Below are positions 7,925-15,771 of a DNA stretch of 30,752 nucleotides, piece by piece. The stretch covers positions 1-30,752 of IMG/VR virus record IMGVR_UViG_3300027784_000021. One strand, given 5' to 3'. Numbering within the stretch: position 1 is the stretch's first letter; every line of letters begins with the position of its first letter. The DNA comes from a virus. The notes under the pieces are model-generated. The model was not told the DNA's origin and made no database searches. It worked only from the letters and a program-made list of their open reading frames with translations. A program made the translations under genes and the position numbers.

Positions 7925-8248
7925 TTGAGTGATTGGGTAGTTCCTTATGTTGAAGATGCTTTTGATGATGTTTGGATGCTTACTGAATCCCAAGGGTGGT
8001 ATAGTTTTCTGCTTTCGTTAAAAGTGGGGCCGAGGGCTATAAAAAGTAGTATTTTTGACGCTTTGTACGTGGGGCGAGATTGGATTCAGGGTGAAAACTT
8101 ACCAGAAGCTGAAGAACATGAAATGTTGCGTGACATGATTAAAGTAGCGGTTTTTGCTATCGAGGATTATACAACGGATCTTCGCATAGACATGAAGCAG
8201 GGGGTTGCTGACTTCAAACGGGCATTGCAAGCAGATGGCCTTCTGTAG
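7925..8248 (+). CDS. small helical protein, 107 aa, unknown
   Basis: TTG at 7925 follows CAGGGGGTG at normal spacing; no ATG lies nearby in frame. The product is predicted helical with a Trp-rich N-terminus (SDWVVPYVEDAFDDVWM). Its organisation resembles the 123-aa protein at 6867, so the two may be paralogs. The gene ends 19 bases before the next start. No recognised domain. Confidence 0.6.
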   Translation: MSDWVVPYVEDAFDDVWMLTESQGWYSFLLSLKVGPRAIKSSIFDALYVGRDWIQGENLPEAEEHEMLRDMIKVAVFAIEDYTTDLRIDMKQGVADFKRALQADGLL

Positions 8249-8267
8249 GCCGTAGGGGGTGCTATTT

Positions 8268-8516
8268 TTGCGTAGGACGTTATTTAATTTATCAGAAAGC
8301 TTATCAGAAAGCAGTTTGACTGAACGGCTAATTACCTGGAAATATAACCGTTATGGGCACTTGGAAATCTGGCAGGGGGATAGAATGGATGGGGAAGCAG
8401 ACATTTACATCCAGGCTGACCACGAAGTAGAAACCTTTTTTGCCCAGATAGGCTTGCCCATTGACTTGGTAGATCCAGGCGACCATGATGTTTGTGAAGA
8501 TCCAGGTTACTTTTAG
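8268..8516 (+). CDS. small acidic protein, 82 aa, unknown
   Basis: A GTG at 8259 is in frame but lies inside the ribosome site (TAGGGGGTG, 8253-8261). TTG at 8268 has the same spacing as neighbouring genes, so I start there. The N-terminus carries a small repeat (LSESLSESS, from a duplicated TTATCAGAAAGC). The rest is probably a compact beta fold with an acidic C-terminus (VDPGDHDVCEDPGYF). Function unknown; it is the last small gene before the portal. Confidence 0.55.
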   Translation: MRRTLFNLSESLSESSLTERLITWKYNRYGHLEIWQGDRMDGEADIYIQADHEVETFFAQIGLPIDLVDPGDHDVCEDPGYF

Positions 8517-8534
8517 CGAAGGGTGTTACTTACT

Positions 8535-8624
8535 ATGCGCAGTTTGATTTTAAGGAGGTATTTACTTGGGAGTTTTGCGAGATTTCTGGGAAGGGACGAT
8601 ATTAAGGCGCAGGGTAGAAGTTGA
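8535..8624 (+). CDS. possible 29-aa leader ORF overlapping the portal start
   Basis: ATG at 8535 lies about 9 bases after GAAGGGTGTT (8518-8526), which resembles the ribosome sites used elsewhere in the window. It encodes a short basic peptide (MRSLILRRYLLGSFARFLGR and nine more residues) and ends at 8622-8624, inside the portal gene in another frame. The portal's own AAGGAGG lies inside this ORF, so translating it could open or block the portal start. It may be chance; there is no similarity evidence. Confidence 0.2.
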   Translation: MRSLILRRYLLGSFARFLGRDDIKAQGRS

Positions 8625-10281
8625 AACAACGAATGATTCGTCCATGTTGAACGAAAGTTTTATGGAACTTTTGGAATCGTTTGTTGATTCATCTATAGGT
8701 TCCCGTCACCATTTTTGGAATTCGATTCAGAAGTTATATGACATATCAGATGACCGGCAGAATCGTTATAATGAATTTCGTTCAATGGAAAAGGACGTTT
8801 TAATGTCGTCAGCCCTGGAACTCTATGCGGATGATGCTACGCAGGTTGATCCCCAGAAGGGTAAGCGTGTTTGGGTAGAACCTGAAGGCGGGAAATACAA
8901 AAATTTAGTTAAGGATCTTAATAACTTTTTAGATGCGATAGATGCGGATGATAAAGTTTGGGGCTGGGGCTATAATTTGGCTTTGTACGGCGATTATTAT
9001 TTGCGTTTTTATTCGGATGAAGAAGATGACGAAAGCCTAAACATATTGCAGGAAGCAATAAAGCTTTCAGCAGGGGTGGCTAGTGGTGACGGTGACGAAG
9101 AAGTAAAAAGTAGCAGGCTCTTAGAAGATCAAGAATGGGAAGTTTATGATAATGGGGATGAAGGCCAAGATGAAGAAGCTGAAGAAGATGACGGGGCTTC
9201 GATGTTCCCCTACGTGGAAGAAATAGACGAACCTGAAAGTGTTTTTGATTTGACTTATCGTGGGAAAACTGTTGCTTATGCGATAATTGACAAGGATGAA
9301 GCTGACCAGAAAGGCGTGTTTGCCAATGAACGGAAGGTGCAGGTTTTACCGCCTACGGCTGTAGTTCACTTTTATATAACCAAGGCACAAAAATTTGATC
9401 GGATAAAGTTAACGTTAAGCGGGTCTGGTAATAAAAAGATAGACGGTAAAGAAACGGAATTTCGGGTGGCCCGTGGTTCTTCGCTTTTTGACAATATTCG
9501 TTCTACTTATCGGATATTGAATAGCATGGAAAATTCGATGTTGTTATCCCGTATAGTTAGATCCGCTTTTGTTAGGGTGTTAAACGTTGAAGTTGGGCGT
9601 TACCGTGGTCGCAAGGTGACTGATATGGTGCGTAAGGTCAAGCGCCTGTTTTCATTTTCTGAACAGATGGATATGCAGGATGATAGTGGTTCGGGTGCAT
9701 ATTCTACCTTGCGTTCACCTGCCCCGTTGGGCGAACCGATTGTAATGCCCACACGCGATGGGGTGGGGCAAATTCGGCAGGAAACAATTGGGGATGATTA
9801 CAATGTTAAAGACATTGTTGACATCGAATACTTTCGCAACAAATTGTTTGCGGGCTTGAAGATCCCCAAGGCGTTTTTGGGCTGGGAAGAAAAAATACCC
9901 GGTAGTCGTGGGGAAAACCTTATGACATCCTTGGATATTCGGTATAGCCGTACGGTTCAACGTATTACGACTGCGTTGCGGAATGGTATAAGGGATTTGT
10001 GTAACATATATCTCATTTATAAAGGCCACGATGAAGCGGTGAACCAATTTCGGGTTTGCATGGTGTCGCCGACCACGGCTGAAGATCGGGAACGCTATCA
10101 GCATATTGATAAGCGGTTGGGCGTTGCTAGTAACGTGGCTAGGCTCTTGGTGAATGACATGCGTGATCTTGATGTGGATCAAAGGGAACTTGCTAAGTAT
10201 CTTTTGGAAGAATATATGGATATTACGGACGATGATTTGTTGAAACGGCTCATGCCTGAACCTGAAGAAGAAGGGCAATAG
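8566..10281 (+). CDS. portal protein, T4 gp20-like, 571 aa
   Basis: TTG at 8566 follows TAAGGAGG. The portal is a dodecameric ring at one head vertex that nucleates prohead assembly and serves as the DNA channel and motor dock. T4-type portal signatures are clear: an N-terminal helical region (RYNEFRSMEKDVLMSSALEL), and in the C-terminal half TLRSPAPLGEPIVMPTRDGV and DIEYFRNKLFAGLKIPKAFL followed by the RGENLMTSLDIRYSR segment. T4 gp20 is 524 aa; the extra length here lies mainly in a very acidic insertion near residues 145-225 (EEAEEDDGASMFPYVEEIDE). It heads the head module: portal, unknown gene, protease-scaffold, capsid protein. Confidence 0.95.
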   Translation: MGVLRDFWEGTILRRRVEVETTNDSSMLNESFMELLESFVDSSIGSRHHFWNSIQKLYDISDDRQNRYNEFRSMEKDVLMSSALELYADDATQVDPQKGKRVWVEPEGGKYKNLVKDLNNFLDAIDADDKVWGWGYNLALYGDYYLRFYSDEEDDESLNILQEAIKLSAGVASGDGDEEVKSSRLLEDQEWEVYDNGDEGQDEEAEEDDGASMFPYVEEIDEPESVFDLTYRGKTVAYAIIDKDEADQKGVFANERKVQVLPPTAVVHFYITKAQKFDRIKLTLSGSGNKKIDGKETEFRVARGSSLFDNIRSTYRILNSMENSMLLSRIVRSAFVRVLNVEVGRYRGRKVTDMVRKVKRLFSFSEQMDMQDDSGSGAYSTLRSPAPLGEPIVMPTRDGVGQIRQETIGDDYNVKDIVDIEYFRNKLFAGLKIPKAFLGWEEKIPGSRGENLMTSLDIRYSRTVQRITTALRNGIRDLCNIYLIYKGHDEAVNQFRVCMVSPTTAEDRERYQHIDKRLGVASNVARLLVNDMRDLDVDQRELAKYLLEEYMDITDDDLLKRLMPEPEEEGQ

Positions 10282-10326
10282 TTTCTGGTTTTGATTTGTT
10301 GTTTGTGGTAAAGGGGGGAATTGGTT

Positions 10327-10815
10327 TTGGATATTTCAAGAGTGGTTGTTTTGGAAGCCCTATATAGTGCCAAAGGGCGGGCAGCAAGTTGGGGCAAAGA
10401 AGAAGAAAAGCGGGAAATTGAACGTTTGATTCAAGAAACGATCCAGGCGGAAGGTATACCAGATTCGGTTAAGGCGAGTAAGTATTATCGGACATTGAAA
10501 CCTATTCGGGAACGTTTTGGTGACGAGTTGCGTTCAAAGGCAATTTATAGTACATTTAAGAATATAGCAGAAACTGCTGAATATACAGAAGTTGAAGTTG
10601 CGAAGGCGTTCAGTTCCCTAGTAACCCATGCGTTGATTGAGCATGAAATAACTGGGGAGCCGTTGAACGTGATATATCAGGAATTGCGCTTGAATGACAC
10701 TATGTATGCGTTGAATGAAATGTTTGCGGGTAGGGGTATACCGCAGAAAACAATTGTCGAAACGATGGCGCATTTATTCCCAGACCTGTTATCAGGCGGG
10801 GCAAACGAGGGTTGA
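10327..10815 (+). CDS. unknown head-module protein, 162 aa
   Basis: TTG codons at 10321 and 10327 are both in frame; the ribosome site AAAGGGGGG ends near 10318, so the second TTG (MDISRVVV) has the usual spacing and is preferred. The protein is mainly helical with mixed charge (KEEEKREIERLIQETIQAEG, then KYYRTLKPIRERFGDEL) and has no recognised motif. It lies between the portal and the protease-scaffold, where T4 carries small core or scaffold genes (67 and 68). A prohead core or assembly role is therefore reasonable but unproven. Confidence 0.65.
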   Translation: MDISRVVVLEALYSAKGRAASWGKEEEKREIERLIQETIQAEGIPDSVKASKYYRTLKPIRERFGDELRSKAIYSTFKNIAETAEYTEVEVAKAFSSLVTHALIEHEITGEPLNVIYQELRLNDTMYALNEMFAGRGIPQKTIVETMAHLFPDLLSGGANEG

Positions 10816-10851
10816 GGACATTGTTAGTGCCCTCTGTAGGAGGTGCTTTGG

Positions 10852-12636
10852 TTGAGTAAATTGATATTAAAAGATTATGTGCTTCCCGTAGACCAGGGGA
10901 TGATTAGAGAAGCAAGTAGTCCCCCGAAGAAGCGGGATGTGGTTTTGTGTTCATTTGATATGCCGTTGGCTGATTTTACTAATTACACGCGTAACGAACG
11001 TTTTTATAGCGGTAATTTGTGGAAGAATTGTTTTGAATCGGATGTAGTTCAGGAAATGCTACATACGAATACATTTTTTGGCGAAGCAGACCATCCATTA
11101 GAGCAGGATCGCTTGGAAACGTATATGCCTTATGTTTCTCATGCGGTGCGTAACCCACGTATTGACGAATCCCGAGGTTTGGTTTATGGCACCATTGATG
11201 TCTTGGACACGCCAAGGGGTAGGATAGTCAAGACTTTTATTGACTATGGATCTCAATTAGGGGCATCTTCACGTGGTGCTGGGGAAGTGGAGCAAGACGG
11301 TCGGGTGTGTGAAAGTGATTATGTTTTAGTGGGTTTTGATTTAGTTTGCATACCGAGTAACGTGGCTGCCCGTGCCCCTGCGCATCCTGCACAAGGAATT
11401 GCTGCTCCGCCATCATTTGAAGAAGCTATGGGGCTTTATATATCCCAGATGCAGGAACAGGGCAACATTAATCAGTTGCGGGAAATGCGTAAGATTATAG
11501 AATATGCTGGCGCTTCCCAAAACGATTCCCTTGTTCGCAGGTTAGATGAAAGCATAGCCAACTTGAACAAGGGTTGCCCAAGTCGTTGTGGCGGACATGG
11601 ACATGACCATGGTAGTGGGCGTAAGGTGATTGCTTCGGGTACTAACCTTACAGGTGGAAGCCAGGCACACAAGGATCTTGAAGAAGCTTTGGGTTATGTG
11701 CAGAAGCTGAAGAAGGAAAACGCTGAATTGCGTTTGCAGTTAAGCCAGAAGATTGGTTCAGCCAATTCTTTATTGGAAACCAAAAGTAGCAGGGACTATG
11801 GAAAACAGGGTAAGAAGGCCGACAAAGGCCAAGTAATGAATGAAAGGGTACTTCGGGAACTTAAAGATTTACAGGCTGAACTGGATGAATCGCTATACAG
11901 GGAAGAAGAATTGCAGGTTTCTTGTGAAAACCTTGAATTGTATTGTAGCGATATGGAAGCTTATGCGGAATCCTTAGAAGAACGTATCCGTTCTGAACAG
12001 CAAGAGATTTCAAAATTGAATAAAAAACTAAAGGATTTACAGGGGGTGGTAGAACAGTATGAACAGGAACTCCAAGTAAGTGACGCTGACAGTAAGCGTC
12101 TTAAAGAGGCAAACCGCAAGGTTAAAAGCCTAGAAGCGGAATGTCGGGATTTACGGGAGCAGCTTGCCGAGGAACGGCAGCGTTACGAAGAAGCTCACGA
12201 TTACTATGAATCTGCTTTGGATGCACTATCGTCCAAGGTGGCAGGTGGCGATGAATTACGAGAGGTTTATGAAACAAAAATTTCCCAAGCCCATGATCAG
12301 TTAGATGACATGGCACGCTATGCCAATGACTTGATTGGTTTTTGGGCGAGGGAACTAGGCGTTAGCCCTGACGCTATTCGAGGGCGGTTGCCGGAAAATT
12401 ACACGTATGCTGATTTAAACCAAGTTGTAGAAGCCTTGAAGGATTACAATGTTCGCAAGGAGAAGCTACCTTTTGCACTACCAAAAGGGGCTGGAAGGGA
12501 CTTCATGTTCCCCAAGCGGAAGCGGGGAGAATCCTTCAATGCTAACGGTGGCAATACGGATGCCAAGGAAGAAACAGACTATGAATTTCTAAACGAAGTT
12601 TTGCAGCACCAGACTGGCAGCCATGAAGCCAAGTAA
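10852..12636 (+). CDS. prohead protease fused to scaffold-like coiled coil, 594 aa
   Basis: The in-frame GTG at 10843 overlaps the ribosome site TAGGAGGT, so TTG at 10852 is the likely start. Residues about 1-190 match T4 gp21-type serine proteases: FFGEADHP gives the catalytic His81, and LGASSRGAG gives the nucleophile Ser (139 or 140). Residues 242-253 form a Cys/His cluster (CPSRCGGHGHDH). Residues about 275-520 are long charged heptad-like helices, as expected of an assembly scaffold. T4 encodes protease (gp21) and scaffold (gp22) separately; here they are one frame, so the protease would be built into the core and could release itself after assembly. It lies directly before its probable substrate, the capsid protein. 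Confidence 0.9.
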   Translation: MSKLILKDYVLPVDQGMIREASSPPKKRDVVLCSFDMPLADFTNYTRNERFYSGNLWKNCFESDVVQEMLHTNTFFGEADHPLEQDRLETYMPYVSHAVRNPRIDESRGLVYGTIDVLDTPRGRIVKTFIDYGSQLGASSRGAGEVEQDGRVCESDYVLVGFDLVCIPSNVAARAPAHPAQGIAAPPSFEEAMGLYISQMQEQGNINQLREMRKIIEYAGASQNDSLVRRLDESIANLNKGCPSRCGGHGHDHGSGRKVIASGTNLTGGSQAHKDLEEALGYVQKLKKENAELRLQLSQKIGSANSLLETKSSRDYGKQGKKADKGQVMNERVLRELKDLQAELDESLYREEELQVSCENLELYCSDMEAYAESLEERIRSEQQEISKLNKKLKDLQGVVEQYEQELQVSDADSKRLKEANRKVKSLEAECRDLREQLAEERQRYEEAHDYYESALDALSSKVAGGDELREVYETKISQAHDQLDDMARYANDLIGFWARELGVSPDAIRGRLPENYTYADLNQVVEALKDYNVRKEKLPFALPKGAGRDFMFPKRKRGESFNANGGNTDAKEETDYEFLNEVLQHQTGSHEAK

Positions 12637-12691
12637 TTTGTAACTGTGTTGAATGCTTAAAATGTAAATTTATTATAGGAGGTTGATTATC

Positions 12692-14128
12692 GTGGATAAG
12701 AACGCTGTCGTTTTTAACAATCCCCAGGCGTTGTTACAAGAAGAAATGAATCTTCTTGGGCAAAACAAGCCTGTGGTGAATAAGTGGGCGAAGCATATTG
12801 AAGCGGTGGAACGTGCTTGGGGGGGCAAGATGCCCTTAGACCGGCGTGTGGTGTTGGCCACAGCATTGGAGAATACCCAGCAGAAGTTGGCAGATGCGGG
12901 TTCTCTTTATGAAACTGCTGTGCAGCCGAGTGACGTTGGGCCGTTCAAGAAGTTTGCAATTGAACTTTTGACTGCCCTTGTGCCGAGCATGATTGTCCCT
13001 GATATAGTCACGGTGCAGCCGATGACAAATCGTATCGGGGAAGTCCGGTATATTGAATATATGTATGCGTCTGATAAAGGGCGCACTAAGGCGGGGACAC
13101 CTTTTGGTTCGCCGTTTAACAAGCCGGAATCTGATATTTGGTATTCCAGCGAATATGTTGAAGAAGAATTCATTGCTGAAGCTGGGAAAACCGAATATTC
13201 GGGTAATTTGGACTGGCTACCGATAAGGCCTGGAACTGTTGAAATAATGGTTGACGGTTACAAGGTCGTTGATAATGGTAACGGCAAATTGCAAGGTGAA
13301 CCCTTGGCTGGTGACGGGGAAATCAATTACGGTTCTGGTCAGTTTGATTTTGAGCTATCTGCTGAAGCAGATGAGGACATCTTTGCCAATTATGAATATA
13401 ATAACGAAGATGTGCCTGCACAGTCGCCGAAGGTGAAGTTCCGGTTAAAAACTTCTCCTGTTTCTGCCAGGACACGTAAGATTAACACGTCTTTCTCTTT
13501 TGACGCAGCTATTGATATGCAGCGTGATTATGGTGGAGAAATAAATGCCATGTTGGTATCCCAGATGGCTGCGGAAATCAAGCACGAAATTGATGGGGAG
13601 ATCATGGCAGACTTGCGTAAGATTGCAAGTGCTACTGAGCAGCCTATTGTTTTCGATGCTGCTGTGCCCCAGGCTATCAACATGCGGGATCACTATGATA
13701 CTTTCCTGCAAACGGTAATCCGTGCAGGGAACGCTATCTTTAACAAGACCCGCAGGGCAAGCCTGAACTTCTTGATTGGCGGTACCAATGTTGCGAACAT
13801 TGTGGAATACAACCGGCAGTTTGTTCGTGCAGACGGTACTGGTTTTGGTGCAGACCCCGTAGGGCCGCATCTCAGTGGTTTCCTTAATGGAATCCCCTTC
13901 TACAAGAACCCCTTCTATGACCCGAATCACTGGGTCGGTGGTTATAAGGGTCGGGGGCTTTTTGATGCTGGCTACGCTTACCTGCCTCATTATCCTGTCA
14001 TGGCATCCCAGTTGATCATGACGGAAGAATTCGAGGCGAAGCGGGGTTACGCTACCAGTTACGGCAAGAAGAATCTTAATAGCGACTTGTATGTTAAGGG
14101 CGAAATCAAGAACTTTGACGGTAGCTAA
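12692..14128 (+). CDS. major capsid protein, T4 gp23-like, 478 aa
   Basis: TTG at 12683 touches the ribosome site (TATAGGAGG), so GTG at 12692 is the start. HK97-fold capsid signatures of the T4 type are present: VGPFKKFAIELLTALVPSMI followed by VTVQPMT aligns with the T4 region ending GVQPM, and the N-terminal ~74 residues look like a removable assembly arm. LYE (72-74) fits the T4 protease rule (Leu/Ile-X-Glu), so the mature protein may begin at Thr75. Residues about 180-246 carry an extra beta domain (GTVEIMVDGYKVVDNGNG, then GDGEINYGSGQFDFEL). C-terminal segments include RRASLNFLIGGTNVANIVEY. It follows the protease-scaffold, as in T4. Confidence 0.93.
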   Translation: MDKNAVVFNNPQALLQEEMNLLGQNKPVVNKWAKHIEAVERAWGGKMPLDRRVVLATALENTQQKLADAGSLYETAVQPSDVGPFKKFAIELLTALVPSMIVPDIVTVQPMTNRIGEVRYIEYMYASDKGRTKAGTPFGSPFNKPESDIWYSSEYVEEEFIAEAGKTEYSGNLDWLPIRPGTVEIMVDGYKVVDNGNGKLQGEPLAGDGEINYGSGQFDFELSAEADEDIFANYEYNNEDVPAQSPKVKFRLKTSPVSARTRKINTSFSFDAAIDMQRDYGGEINAMLVSQMAAEIKHEIDGEIMADLRKIASATEQPIVFDAAVPQAINMRDHYDTFLQTVIRAGNAIFNKTRRASLNFLIGGTNVANIVEYNRQFVRADGTGFGADPVGPHLSGFLNGIPFYKNPFYDPNHWVGGYKGRGLFDAGYAYLPHYPVMASQLIMTEEFEAKRGYATSYGKKNLNSDLYVKGEIKNFDGS

Positions 14129-14170
14129 ACAAGGCTATTCGTCTACATTCTGATATTGTCGCATAAGCGT

Positions 14171-14208
14171 TGGGCTGGGGTAGGGTGTGAACCTTACCCC
14201 ATGGCCCA
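14171..14208 (+). terminator. strong stem-loop after the major capsid gene
   Basis: GGGGTAGGG (14177-14185) pairs with CCTTACCCC (14192-14200) through one G-U wobble around a 6-base loop. The stem extends outward past a 2-base bulge through TGGGC (14171-14175) and GCCCA (14204-14208). No T-run follows (TATTACGG), so this may be an mRNA-stabilising or partial termination hairpin that raises capsid expression relative to downstream genes. Confidence 0.45.
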
Positions 14209-14238
14209 TATTACGGTTAGGATTGGGGGTGTTGTTTA

Positions 14239-14799
14239 GTGGCAACTATAAAGTTTTTCAATGATACGGGCGTAGATAAGGTTATTAAGAAGTATGCAGC
14301 TTACCAGCCAATACACATTCCTGCGGGCAAGCAGGTGGTTGTAAGAAGCGTGCCTGAAGAATCTTTGAAGTATTATCAGGAAATGGCTGATATGCATGGT
14401 TTGCGGTTCGAGCTTGGTGGTCGGGCATCTGTGACTACTGTTAAGAAGCGCAAGGATTCAAAGGTTCGTGAACAGGGGCAAAAAGATTTGGCAGGGCCTG
14501 TTAAGCAGGAAGATGCTGCAGGGGCTTCTGGGGGTTCGGCAGTTAATGTAGAAAGTGGCGATGCCCTAAGCGGTAAGGATGCGGAAACCGCCGAAGGAAA
14601 ACAGAAAGATGATGAAATTACTGCCGATATTTCTGCAATGTTGCGTAACGCAACGAATGCGGAAATAACTGCTTATCTGGAAAAGGCGGGTGTGGCTGTG
14701 CCTACACGGGCTAAGAAAGCAGAATTGCTTGAAATAGCCGAAGCGAATAAGGATGCCATACTGCCGTTCATAAGCGTTGATGAAGGTGGTTCCGAGTAG
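14239..14799 (+). CDS. structural protein with C-terminal SAP/HeH-like helices, 186 aa
   Basis: GTG at 14239 follows TTGGGGGTG. Residues about 1-65 form a small beta-type domain (TIKFFNDTGVDKVIKKY, then IHIPAGKQVVVRSVP). Residues about 70-130 are a low-complexity linker rich in Gly, Ala, Lys and Glu. Residues about 138-175 look like a helix-extension-helix motif of the SAP/HeH/LEM type (ATNAEITAYLEKAGVAVPTR, then AKKAELLEIAEANKD), often used to bind DNA or a protein partner. Position just after the capsid gene suggests a head-associated or connector protein. The exact role is unknown. Confidence 0.65.
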   Translation: MATIKFFNDTGVDKVIKKYAAYQPIHIPAGKQVVVRSVPEESLKYYQEMADMHGLRFELGGRASVTTVKKRKDSKVREQGQKDLAGPVKQEDAAGASGGSAVNVESGDALSGKDAETAEGKQKDDEITADISAMLRNATNAEITAYLEKAGVAVPTRAKKAELLEIAEANKDAILPFISVDEGGSE

Positions 14800-14815
14800 T
14801 CTGGGGGTGTAGTTA

Positions 14816-15748
14816 GTGAAAGAGCTTGATCGCATAGTCAAAGAACTGGAAGCTGGGGAAGAAAAAGCCTTTGTGTTGCCAGAAGCAACAAGGGCTATTT
14901 CGGTATCGGTAACTGGTGATTACGGTGTTTACCTGCGAGTGGATGGGGAAGGCGCTGTAATTGGTGGCGATGATACGCATTTTGTGCCCCCAGAAGGTTC
15001 TTTGGACTTTGAAAACTGGCCTGAAGAAATTAGCATGGTATCCGAAGGTGTTACGACTGTTGAAGTGGTGGCTTATGGTTTGCCTGCTACAGATAAGGCT
15101 AGGAAGCGGATCAAGCATGATTTAGGTAGCCCCCCATTGGAGTTGGCGATAAAGAACATTGATGAAGTTATACATCGGGCTTTTGAAGAATTGCAACCAG
15201 ACATTTTAGAGTATCGTTATGTGACGTTGCCTTTTAGCAATGTCATAGATATGTCTGATTATAAGCCCGATCTGGTTATTGACGTTTATAGGACGCAGAT
15301 GGCTGGTGCAGGGGTAGACTTATATGACCCGTTTTACATTCCGTTGTTTACGGGCTTTCATCCGCCTGACGGTAGCTTGGAAGATATGATGTATTTCCTG
15401 CTTCGTCAGCAGATTTTGCATACGCTAAAAGATCGGTTGTCTTACCGCTTAGTAGGAGATCACTTATACATTGATCTGTCGCCCCCGAAGCCGAATTACG
15501 TTACTGTTGTTTATTCGCCACGTTTGGATAGTTTTGAAGATTTACAGGATAAGGAATGGGTCAGGCTAGTTTTTCGTCTGGCGCTGGCTTATACGAAGCA
15601 GATTGAAGGGCGGATTAGAAGCAAGTTCCGGGTGCAGAATTCGCCTGTGGAATTGGATGGTAGTGATTTGCGAAGCGAGGGTCAGGATGAAGAACAAAAG
15701 GTTAGGGAAGATGTGGAAGATATGATTTACACATTTTTCCCAGAATAA
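14816..15748 (+). CDS. probable head-tail connector/neck protein, 310 aa
   Basis: GTG at 14816 follows CTGGGGGTG, 16 bases after the previous stop. Residues about 1-90 are a beta-rich domain. From about 100 to the end the pattern resembles a family common in large T4-related phages: a YVTVVYSPRL strand, then LVFRLALAYTKQIEGRIRSK and NSPVELDGSDLRSEG leading into a Glu-rich C-terminal helix. Such proteins sit among the neck and connector genes. The gene's place between capsid and tail-terminator genes agrees. The family link is from memory of the sequence pattern; the precise neck role (T4 gp13- or gp14-like) is not established here. Confidence 0.65.
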   Translation: MKELDRIVKELEAGEEKAFVLPEATRAISVSVTGDYGVYLRVDGEGAVIGGDDTHFVPPEGSLDFENWPEEISMVSEGVTTVEVVAYGLPATDKARKRIKHDLGSPPLELAIKNIDEVIHRAFEELQPDILEYRYVTLPFSNVIDMSDYKPDLVIDVYRTQMAGAGVDLYDPFYIPLFTGFHPPDGSLEDMMYFLLRQQILHTLKDRLSYRLVGDHLYIDLSPPKPNYVTVVYSPRLDSFEDLQDKEWVRLVFRLALAYTKQIEGRIRSKFRVQNSPVELDGSDLRSEGQDEEQKVREDVEDMIYTFFPE

Positions 15749-15771
15749 TTTGTTAAGGAGGTTTGTTTGTT

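Noticed and set aside
11836-12636. Internal start at Met 11836 producing free scaffold
   Set aside because: No good ribosome site precedes this ATG, in contrast to the clear AGGAGGGG at the RS gene's internal start. Kept only as a remark.
12649-12676. Promoter TTGAAT-16-TATTAT upstream of the capsid gene
   Set aside because: Transcription would begin near 12683, after the AGGAGG at 12677-12682, so the message would lack its ribosome site.
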